This document shows positions 40,784 through 48,169 of a DNA stretch of 64,000 nt, piece after piece. The position numbers were made by a program, and so were the translations under genes. Under the pieces are notes generated by a model that ran no database searches, was not told the origin of the DNA, and was given only the letters and a program-made list of their open reading frames with translations. Positions within the stretch are counted from its first letter, which is position 1. Every line of letters starts with the position of its first letter. The DNA comes from an uncultured Collinsella sp. (lineage in GTDB: Bacteria; Actinomycetota; Coriobacteriia; Coriobacteriales; Coriobacteriaceae): the NCBI GenBank assembly GCA_900757495.1, contig CAAENX010000002.1, positions 155,003 to 219,002 on the forward strand, in the 5' to 3' direction.

Positions 40784-43276
40784 TTAGCTAATTCCCACAA
40801 ACATGCAGCCCGAGGTGGCGCCGCGCAGGCGGGCGGCGGGCTTGCGGCCGGCCTGTGCTGCTTCGACGGCACGACGGACGCGGGCGACGGCACGGCCCAC
40901 CTCATCCGTCTCGAGCAGCGTTCCGTCTACCATGAGACGACGCACGCCGGCATCGAGCAGCTGAGGAACCTGCGGCGTGAGGTCGATGGGGTAGGCGTCG
41001 TACAGGCGAGAGCGGCCATGGATGTCGGTGCGTACGGGCATGACCTTGCCGTCGATATTCTTGAGCGACAGCTTGCGGGCGCGCAGGCGGCAGTTAGCGC
41101 AATCGTGGATGCAGCCATTGGCCACCTGCAGGATGCAGTGCTCGCTCGTCATAACGCGCGGGCGGCCGAACACAGTGATGCCCAGGGCTGCGGGCGCGGC
41201 GGTGCCAAGCGAGACGATCTCGTCGAGCGTGATCTCGGGCGAGAGCCAAAACGCACCGGCTCCGCGCTCGGCAAGCGCCTCCATGCAGGGCGTGTTATGC
41301 ACCGGCAGGCAAGAGCGAATCTCGGCCGTGGCGCCGGCATGAGCGGCTACGGCGAGCTCGGAGATATTGCCGACGGCGACGGTGGCTCCGGCATTGATCC
41401 AAGGATCGACGCGCTCGTGGTCGACGGCGCGGCAGACCTCGTCGAGTACGGGCACGATACCCTGCTCAAATGCATCGGCAGGGGAGAGTCCGACAGCCTC
41501 GAGCGCGTCGGTGGTCATATAGATGCGCGTTGCACCCTCCGCGCGGGCTGCCTTGGCGGCCTCGAGCGAGGTGACGGCGGCGCAGATCTGCGGCTCGTCG
41601 CGGTAGTGCTTGGGCATGGGGCGCGTACATTTGTCGAGCACCGGCAACTCGAGCGTTTTCGCGCGCTTCTCGTACGGCGACAGAATGGCCTCCTCCAGCG
41701 CCTTGCAGGCGGCGGCGCGCACCTTGTGCACGGCGGAGAAGCCCATACCGCAGCCGGCGTCGAGCGAAATGTCAAAGCTCGCCGCCTCAAAGGGCGAGGA
41801 GCCCATGCGGCCCACATGCTCAACCAGGTCTGCCGCCTCGACGGCGCGGGTCTTGGCGGCCTCGACGGTAAAGCCTGTGGCGGTGGCGGTGAGCGCGGGG
41901 TTGTCACAGCAGGTGAGTGTGACAGTAAACGGCTCGCCCAGGCGCGCCACGACGGACACATCAACAGCTCGGCGGCGCAGCACATCGCGCTTGAGTGCGG
42001 CGCCGGCGGCGTCGATGGCACGCTGACTGCGAATCACGCGGACGCGGCAGCCCTCGGGCATGCTGCGGGGCACGCGGCACTCGATGATGTCACCGGCGGC
42101 GGCATCATCGGTAGCGATAGTGGTTAGGAACTGGTCGAACTCGTTGTCGTGGCGAAGTTCCAGCAGGTCGCCCTTGCCCACGGGCTCAAACAGCTCAATG
42201 CGGGCGATGGCGGCGCGGCGACGGCGGTCATCGGGCTTGAGGCCGCGCACATCGCGGTTGGCCAGGCGGCTGCCCAGCACCGTGCCCACGATCTGGCCGC
42301 GGTTGTTGGAACGCTCATAGCTCATCATCTCGTCGCCCGAGGTGCCGTCCTGATAGGCATGCGTAAAGTCGCGGTTGAAGCAGCGCTTGAGCTGGCGCTG
42401 GCGGGCGGCTTCCTCGTCCTTGGCAACGGCGACCCCGGCCAGCATGTCATCAATTTCGTGACGATACACATCAACGATGGAGTACACGTAATCGGGCGCC
42501 TTCATGCGGCCTTCGAGCTTGAGCGACGCGGCGCCGGCATCATACAGACGGCTAACAAGCTGCGAGGTGTTGGTATCGCGCGGGCATAGCGCACGCTCGC
42601 GGCCGGCAGGGGGGAGCGAGCGACCGTTCTCGTCGATCAGCTCGTAGGGCAGGCGGCAGGGCTGGGCGCACATGCCGCGGTTGGCCGAGCGGCCCGCCAT
42701 GGCAAAGCTCGAAAGCAGGCACAGACCCGAGTAGCAAAAGCAGATGGCACCGTGGCTAAAGACCTCGAGGTCCACATCGGGCGCGGCGTCGTGGATGGCG
42801 GCGATCTCGTCAATGGAGAGCTCGCGCGACAAGGTCACGCGGTCGGCGCCCTGCTCACGGCACCAGACGGTTCCGCGGTCGTCATGGATGTTCGCCTGGG
42901 TCGAGATGTGTGTCTCGATGCCGGGCATGGTGCGCTTGACCTCAAAGAACAGACCCCAGTCCTGGATAATGAAGGCGTCGGCGCCCAGCGTGGAGCAGCG
43001 ATGGATGAGTTGCAGCGCATCGCCCATCTCGGACTGCTTGATGACGATGTTGACCGTGACGTAGACGCGCGACCCGGCTAGATGTGCGGCGCGGCAGGCT
43101 TGCTCAAAGGCCTCGTCGGTAAAGTTGGTTGCCTTGCGGCGGGCGTTGAAGCTGCCCATGCCGCAGTAGATGGCATCGGCGCCCGCGGCGAGCGCGGCGG
43201 CAAAGGGCTCCGGGCCTCCGGCGGGGGCCAAAAGCTCGGGCCTGCGGTTAGTGGTTCGGCTGGCGGTTGCGGTCAT
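40784..43276 (-). CDS. U32 peptidase-family protein (DUF3656 type, RlhA-like)
   Basis: An 830-residue protein. The N-terminal U32 domain starts ELLAPAGGPEPFAAALAAGA and has the family signature EVFSHGAICFCYSGLCLLSS with NRGMCAQPCRLPY, whose cysteines bind an iron-sulfur centre. The long C-terminal half is DUF3656-like and carries further cysteines (CILQVANGCIHDCANCRLRA). Length and layout match E. coli RlhA, which hydroxylates a 23S rRNA cytidine, rather than collagenase-type U32 proteins. Neighbouring RluA suggests an rRNA-modification pair. Start ATG 43276. Confidence 0.85.
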   Translation of the reverse strand: MTATASRTTNRRPELLAPAGGPEPFAAALAAGADAIYCGMGSFNARRKATNFTDEAFEQACRAAHLAGSRVYVTVNIVIKQSEMGDALQLIHRCSTLGADAFIIQDWGLFFEVKRTMPGIETHISTQANIHDDRGTVWCREQGADRVTLSRELSIDEIAAIHDAAPDVDLEVFSHGAICFCYSGLCLLSSFAMAGRSANRGMCAQPCRLPYELIDENGRSLPPAGRERALCPRDTNTSQLVSRLYDAGAASLKLEGRMKAPDYVYSIVDVYRHEIDDMLAGVAVAKDEEAARQRQLKRCFNRDFTHAYQDGTSGDEMMSYERSNNRGQIVGTVLGSRLANRDVRGLKPDDRRRRAAIARIELFEPVGKGDLLELRHDNEFDQFLTTIATDDAAAGDIIECRVPRSMPEGCRVRVIRSQRAIDAAGAALKRDVLRRRAVDVSVVARLGEPFTVTLTCCDNPALTATATGFTVEAAKTRAVEAADLVEHVGRMGSSPFEAASFDISLDAGCGMGFSAVHKVRAAACKALEEAILSPYEKRAKTLELPVLDKCTRPMPKHYRDEPQICAAVTSLEAAKAARAEGATRIYMTTDALEAVGLSPADAFEQGIVPVLDEVCRAVDHERVDPWINAGATVAVGNISELAVAAHAGATAEIRSCLPVHNTPCMEALAERGAGAFWLSPEITLDEIVSLGTAAPAALGITVFGRPRVMTSEHCILQVANGCIHDCANCRLRARKLSLKNIDGKVMPVRTDIHGRSRLYDAYPIDLTPQVPQLLDAGVRRLMVDGTLLETDEVGRAVARVRRAVEAAQAGRKPAARLRGATSGCMFVGIS

Positions 43277-43576
43277 ATCCTGCCTTTCAAAATGCTCAGA
43301 TATTCAAAAGTATAGTGACGTCGCTGCGGTGGGCGACGCCCGCAGCCTAAGCAGGACAAAGTCTTCAGCAGCTTGGAATGGCTGCTCAACATGAGAACCG
43401 TTCAGCGGTTCGGGGAAACCGTTGGGCGATAAAATATTCTCGCAAGCTAATAATAATCTTGCATCGCGCGGAAACCTTGAGTACTATCCCAATCAAGCGC
43501 GGTGTTCAGACCGAACTGTGCCTCCCGGTGTGAACGCCGCGCTCACGCTCTCTCAACTGATCGTAAGGAGAAAAAC
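43277..43576. other. Intergenic region between U32 gene and ridA with a leader hairpin
   Basis: It holds the divergent promoters. The inverted repeat AGCGCGGTGTTCA (43496-43508) with TGAACGCCGCGCT (43531-43543), one wobble, lies 33 bp before the ridA ATG. A second short stem, GGGCG/CGCCC, is near 43330. No tRNA-like fold was found. Confidence 0.5.
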
Positions 43577-43954
43577 ATGAGCAAGACCGTCGTGTCTTCC
43601 GATAACGCACCCGCAGCCATCGGACCGTATTCCCCCGGCATCCAGACCGGCAACATGGTGTTCCTGTCCGGCCAGCTGGGCATCGACCCCGCAACCGGCA
43701 AGATGCCCGAGGGCGTCGAGGCCCAGGCTAAGCAGTCCCTCGCCAACGTCGAGGCCCTGCTGACCGCTGCCGGCGCCACCTTTGCCGATGTCGTCAAGAC
43801 CACGGTCTACCTGGCCGACATCGCCGACTTCGCTGCCGTGAACGAGATCTACGCCTCTAAGTTCGAGGCTCCGTTCCCCGCGCGCAGCGCTTTCCAGGTT
43901 GCCGCTCTTCCGGCCGGCGGTCTGGTCGAGATCGAGGTCGTCGCTGCTCTCTAA
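43577..43954 (+). CDS. ridA: RidA family enamine/imine deaminase
   Basis: A 125-residue RidA (YjgF/UK114), which hydrolyses reactive enamines such as 2-aminoacrylate from PLP enzymes. VVSSDNAPAAIGPYSPGIQT, MVFLSGQLGIDPATG, the Arg in FPARSAFQVAALP and the Glu in VEIEVVAAL complete the active-site set. ATG 43577 follows TAAGGAG. Followed by a strong bidirectional terminator. Confidence 0.96.
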   Translation: MSKTVVSSDNAPAAIGPYSPGIQTGNMVFLSGQLGIDPATGKMPEGVEAQAKQSLANVEALLTAAGATFADVVKTTVYLADIADFAAVNEIYASKFEAPFPARSAFQVAALPAGGLVEIEVVAAL

Positions 43955-43985
43955 GGTGTTGGCGAAAACAAAACATGACATGCAA

Positions 43986-44024
43986 AAAAGACCCTGCAGC
44001 GCGTGCGAGCTGCAGGGTCTTTTG
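43986..44024. terminator. Bidirectional terminator between ridA and the YheO-type gene
   Basis: AAAAGACCCTGCAGC (43986-44000) pairs perfectly with GCTGCAGGGTCTTTT (44009-44023). Confidence 0.95.
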
Positions 44025-44067
44025 TCAAGTGACGGATCGCTTGTGGAGCCGCGCTCCATTTTGCTCG

Positions 44068-44730
44068 TTAGCCCTCCTTACGAACTTTTTGCAGGTAGCG
44101 GTAGACGCTGGGCTCCGAGATGCCCAGCGCGGTGGCGGCGCAGGCCACGGCGCCCTTGAGCATGAACACCCCGTTGCCGTTGAGGTGGCGAATGACGTCC
44201 ACGCGGTCGCTCTGACCAAGCGACGCCACATCCAGCCCGCGCGCGCTCAGCAACTCGGCAATGCTGCGGTCGATGAGCTCCTGTGTGGACTCCGAAAGGC
44301 TTTCGACCTCGATAGGGGCAGGCTCCGTGCGCGTCGGCGCCGCGTCGAAGCACGCCATGAGCTGCTGCGCCATGGCGTTGATGGAGCGCACGGTCGAGAG
44401 GTCGGTGTTGACGCAGAGCATACCGACGATCTCGTCATTCTCGCGGATAAAGTACGTCGCTGACTCCAACGTCTTGCCGCCGGCACCGCGCCCCTCGTAG
44501 CCCGTAATAAACGGCAGGTCGCGATACTTGGGGTCGTGCATAATCTTGAGCGCCAGATCGGTGGCGGGGCCGCCGACCTTGCGGCCGCTCACGATGCCGT
44601 TGCGAATATCGACGATGGCGTGGTCGGGATCCGAGAAATCGTGCAGCACGATCTCGCTGTTTTTGCCGAGTATCTGCTCCAGAAAATCGACCATCGGCAA
44701 AAAGCGACGTACGGTCTCGTTCACGGGCAA
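44068..44730 (-). CDS. YheO-type PAS/HTH transcriptional regulator
   Basis: A 220-residue protein. The N-terminal YheO/PAS_6 domain (LPMVDFLEQILGKNSEIVLH, TYFIRENDEIVGMLCVN) would sense a small ligand. The C-terminal helix-turn-helix (about 165-218) has GVFMLKGAVACAATALGISE and PSVYRYLQKVR. It is divergent from the purine permease operon at 45076 and is the likely regulator of it; that link is inference from position. Confidence 0.8.
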   Translation of the reverse strand: MPVNETVRRFLPMVDFLEQILGKNSEIVLHDFSDPDHAIVDIRNGIVSGRKVGGPATDLALKIMHDPKYRDLPFITGYEGRGAGGKTLESATYFIRENDEIVGMLCVNTDLSTVRSINAMAQQLMACFDAAPTRTEPAPIEVESLSESTQELIDRSIAELLSARGLDVASLGQSDRVDVIRHLNGNGVFMLKGAVACAATALGISEPSVYRYLQKVRKEG

Positions 44731-44932
44731 CTCCTTTGGGTTCTATCGAAGTGTTCATAACAATTTTTTATCATGGTAACACGCTGCTCATCATCTCGTA
44801 TATCCGCAGGTACATTGCGTAATACAGACGAACGGTAGGAATTTGGCGGTAAACGGTTGACCAAAAGAAAAGTTAGATGTTATTTTGACCAGACACTTTC
44901 CTGAACTGCGGAAATGCGTTATTTCAGCTGAA

Positions 44933-44980
44933 GAATAGTCTGATAACAAAAAATTATTATTGAGAATGAGAATCATCTTT
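44933..44980 (+). promoter_or_regulatory. Possible operator sites in the purine-operon promoter region
   Basis: TTCAGCTGAA near 44934 is a 10-bp palindrome. TTGAGAATGAGAATCATC at about 44960-44977 resembles a Fur-type box. Both lie 100-140 bp before the permease gene. The Fur resemblance is by eye only, and a purine-responsive site would fit the context better. Confidence 0.3.
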
Positions 44981-45075
44981 AATACGATATGCAATGAAGG
45001 CACAACCTCAACCCCGCACTGCGTCACAATAGAGCGTTAGATGCGAAAACAACTACTTCGAGGATTGGTGGTCAA

Positions 45076-46470
45076 ATGACCCAGGAGACGGTTACGAACG
45101 GCACTGAAGCCCTGTTCACTCGCGAAGGCATGCCTCCCGTTAAGGAAATGATCCCGTGTGCCCTTCAGCACGTACTGGCATCGTTTGCCGGCATCATTAC
45201 CCCGGCGGTCATCATGGCCGGCGTCTACGGCTTTAATAGCCAGCAGAGTACCGACATCATCCAGGTCGCGCTCATTCTTTCGGCGATCGACACGGCCCTT
45301 CAGGCCTTCGCTCCCTTCCGTCGCATCGGCGGCGGCCTGCCCATCGTCATGGGCGTTTCGTTCGCGTTCCTGCCGGCCCTGCAGGCCATGGGTGCCTCGG
45401 GTTTTAGCTTTGGTGCGCTGCTGGGTGGCGAGATCGTCGGCGGCGCCGTCGCGGTCCTCTTTGGTCTGGCCTACAGCAAGATCAAGTGGCTGTTCCCGCC
45501 CGTCGTGACCGGTACGGTCATCTTCTCCATTGGCGTTTCGCTGTATCCCACGGCCGTCAAGTATATGGCCGGCGGTATGGGTACGCCGCTGTGGGGCACC
45601 CCGCAGGCCTGGTGCGTCGCTCTTATCACCTTCGCCGTGGTCTTTGCGCTCGCCAACTTTGGCAAGGGCACGCTCAAGCTGGGATCCGTGTTCTTTGGCA
45701 TGATCGTTGGCATGATCGTTTCGATTCCCTTTGGCATGATTGACTTCTCCAGCGTCGCCACCGCTCAGGTCTTCGCCCTTCCCAAGCTCATGCCCTACGC
45801 GCTCGAGTTTGATCCCGAGGTCTGCATTACCCTCGCCGTCGTGTTCCCCATGGTTGCCATCCAGGTTATCGGTGACGTCTCCGCCGCCTGCCTGGGCTCC
45901 ATCGACCGTATGCCCACCGAGCGCGAGCTCTCCGGCGCTATCGTGTCTCAGGGCCTCACCTCTATGGTCGGCGGCCTGCTGGGCGGTCTTCCCACCAGCG
46001 CCCTTGGCCAGAACGTGGGCATCATCTGCTCCAACAAGGTCGTCAACAAGTGGGTCTTTGTGATCATCGCGGCCGTCTTTGCCATCGCCGGTCTGTTCCC
46101 GCAGCTCTCTGCCGTCCTTTCCGCTATCCCGCAGCCCGTCATCGGCGGCGCGACCGTCGGCGTCTTTGGCACCATCACCATGAACGGCGTGCGCATGTTC
46201 ACCCGCGAGGGCCTCACGCAGCGCACCACCACCATCGTCGGCACCTCCGTCGTCTTTGGCCTGGGTATCTGGATGGCCAGCGGTTGCCTTGCCGGCGAGG
46301 GCATGCCCGCCTGGGTGTCCACCGTCATCGGCTCCAATGCCGTAACCCCCACCGCCATCATGGCCATTGTCCTTAACCTGATCCTTCCGCAGACGCCGGT
46401 CGTGGCTCAGCACATCGATGCCGCCAAGGACGCTGCCGTGGATCTGGTCTTGCCCGAGAGCAAGAAGTAA
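45076..46470 (+). CDS. NCS2-family xanthine/uric acid permease
   Basis: A 464-residue membrane transporter of the nucleobase-ascorbate (NCS2) family, with about 12-14 hydrophobic segments. ALQHVLASFAGIITPAVIMA (about 32-51) and VIGDVSAACLGSIDRM with GGLLGGLPTSALGQNVGI carry the family's substrate-site motifs. The gene heads a cluster with purine-oxidising genes, which points to xanthine or urate rather than uracil. ATG 45076 follows GAGGATTGG. Confidence 0.88.
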   Translation: MTQETVTNGTEALFTREGMPPVKEMIPCALQHVLASFAGIITPAVIMAGVYGFNSQQSTDIIQVALILSAIDTALQAFAPFRRIGGGLPIVMGVSFAFLPALQAMGASGFSFGALLGGEIVGGAVAVLFGLAYSKIKWLFPPVVTGTVIFSIGVSLYPTAVKYMAGGMGTPLWGTPQAWCVALITFAVVFALANFGKGTLKLGSVFFGMIVGMIVSIPFGMIDFSSVATAQVFALPKLMPYALEFDPEVCITLAVVFPMVAIQVIGDVSAACLGSIDRMPTERELSGAIVSQGLTSMVGGLLGGLPTSALGQNVGIICSNKVVNKWVFVIIAAVFAIAGLFPQLSAVLSAIPQPVIGGATVGVFGTITMNGVRMFTREGLTQRTTTIVGTSVVFGLGIWMASGCLAGEGMPAWVSTVIGSNAVTPTAIMAIVLNLILPQTPVVAQHIDAAKDAAVDLVLPESKK

Positions 46471-46486
46471 CCAATTCGGTGCTATT

Positions 46487-46537
46487 CGTCGGCGGACGCA
46501 TCGCCTCGTCCGCCGACGTCATGCGGCGCCAAGCCGC
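46487..46537 (+). terminator. Tandem hairpins between permease and ssnA
   Basis: CGTCGGCGGACG (46487-46498) is perfectly complementary to CGTCCGCCGACG (46507-46518); TGCGGC/GCCGCA at about 46522-46537 follows. No T-run, so it may stabilise or process mRNA rather than stop transcription. Confidence 0.55.
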
Positions 46538-46665
46538 ACTTCAAAGGGTTTGTCCCTTTGGTGAAGCGTTGACGGGAGAGGGCCCGTTTCCGGTGTAGGC
46601 CGGCGCTTCGCACTCCGCCATGTCAGAGGTGTCAAACCCCGCCTCTGATGTCGAAGGGAGCATCC

Positions 46666-48021
46666 ATGCTTCTGGTCGCTAACGGTTCCGTCTTTACCCG
46701 CAACGCTCAGGCCCCGTTCATCCCCAACGGTGCGGTCGCCATTGACGGAGATACGATCGTCGAAGTGGGCCCCGAGTGCGAGCTCAAGGCCAAGTACCCG
46801 GATGCCGAGTACGTTGACGCCCGGGGCAACCTCATCATGCCCGGACTCATCAACTGCCACACCCACATCTACTCGGGTCTGGCCCGCGGCCTTGCCATTA
46901 AGGGCTGCAACCCCACCAACTTCCTGGAGAATCTTGAGCAGCAGTGGTGGAAGATCGACGACAACCTGACGCTCGACGGCACCAAGGCCAGTGCCTATGC
47001 CACGATTCTGGACTCCATCCGCGATGGCGTCACCACGATCTTCGATCACCACGCGAGCTTCTGCGAGATCCCGGGAAGCCTCTTTACCATTAAGGACGCC
47101 GCTCAGGAGCTGGGCATGCGTTCGTGCCTGTGCTACGAGGTCTCCGATCGCCGCGGCCAGGAAAAATGCGACCAGGCCATTGCCGAGAACGCCGAGTTCG
47201 CCCAGTGGGCCGCCAAGGAGCGTCGCGATAACGACAACCACATGATCGCCGCCATGTTTGGCGGTCACGCCACCTTTACGCTGTCGGACGAGACCATGGA
47301 CAAGATGGCCGAGGCCAACAACGGCCTGACCGGCTTCCACATCCACGTGTGCGAGGGCATGAACGATGTGTGGGATTCCCGCCTCAACCGCGGCGGTATC
47401 AGCCCCGTCGAGCGCCTGCTGCAGCACAACCTGCTCGGTCCCGACACCATGCTCGGCCACTGCATCCACGTGACGCCCGCCGAGATGGATATCGTCAAGG
47501 AGTCCGGCACCTGGCTCGTCAACAACCCCGAATCCAATATGGGCAACGCCGTGGGCTGCGCCCCCGTGCTCGAGTTCTTCCGCCGCGGCATCCCCGTGTG
47601 CATGGGCACCGACGCCTACACCCACGATATGCTCGAGAGCCTCAAGGTCTTCCTGATCATTCAGCGCCACAATGCCGCCATGCCCAACGTGGGCTGGTGC
47701 GAGGCCATGACCATGCTGTTCGAGAACAACGCCAAGATGGCCAGCAAGTACTTCGATCGCAAGCTCGGTGTGCTCGAGGCCGGCGCCGCTGCCGACGTCA
47801 TCGTTATGGACTACAAGCCCTTTACGCCGCTGAGCGAGGAGAACATCGACGGCCACATGCTCTTTGGCATGATGGGCAAAAACTGCCGTACCACCATCAT
47901 CAACGGCAAGGTTCTGTACAAGGATCGCGAGTTCGTTGGCATTGACGAGGAAAAGATCAACGCGTGGACCATGGCTGAGTCCAAGAAGCTCTGGAGCACG
48001 CTCAACGATCGCACCTACTAA
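46666..48021 (+). CDS. ssnA: SsnA-type aminohydrolase (amidohydrolase superfamily)
   Basis: A 451-residue metal-dependent hydrolase. The metal site HTHIYSG is at about residue 65-71. Later metal ligands are the His of FHIHVCEG and of LGHCIHVTP and the Asp of MGTDAYTHDM. It matches SsnA, always found near ygfK and xdhD in purine-degradation clusters. ATG 46666 follows GAAGGGAG; an in-frame ATG at 46648 lacks a good ribosome site. The exact reaction of SsnA is not established to my knowledge. Confidence 0.88.
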   Translation: MLLVANGSVFTRNAQAPFIPNGAVAIDGDTIVEVGPECELKAKYPDAEYVDARGNLIMPGLINCHTHIYSGLARGLAIKGCNPTNFLENLEQQWWKIDDNLTLDGTKASAYATILDSIRDGVTTIFDHHASFCEIPGSLFTIKDAAQELGMRSCLCYEVSDRRGQEKCDQAIAENAEFAQWAAKERRDNDNHMIAAMFGGHATFTLSDETMDKMAEANNGLTGFHIHVCEGMNDVWDSRLNRGGISPVERLLQHNLLGPDTMLGHCIHVTPAEMDIVKESGTWLVNNPESNMGNAVGCAPVLEFFRRGIPVCMGTDAYTHDMLESLKVFLIIQRHNAAMPNVGWCEAMTMLFENNAKMASKYFDRKLGVLEAGAAADVIVMDYKPFTPLSEENIDGHMLFGMMGKNCRTTIINGKVLYKDREFVGIDEEKINAWTMAESKKLWSTLNDRTY

Positions 48022-48035
48022 TAACAAGTAGATTA

Positions 48036-48110
48036 ACGCGCGTCGGATGTTTCGCCGCATCCGACGCGCGTATAGGCGACCTCCGCGGGGTCGCCGGCGC
48101 TGTGCTAGCG
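48036..48110 (+). terminator. Three consecutive hairpins between ssnA and ygfK
   Basis: A perfect 14-bp stem (48036-48049 with 48058-48071) is followed by GGCGACC/GGTCGCC (48075-48095) and GCGCT/AGCGC (about 48097-48110). There is no T-run. Possible mRNA processing or attenuation point within the operon. Confidence 0.5.
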
Positions 48111-48169
48111 CTACACCGTATTTGCGCCCGCCGCGCGGTCTCGCCGGGCGTTACAGAGAGGAGCTCATT

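Noticed and set aside
42751..43081. Open frames on the plus strand inside the U32 gene, including 41018-42127
   Set aside because: Shadows of the minus-strand coding frame with no start signals.
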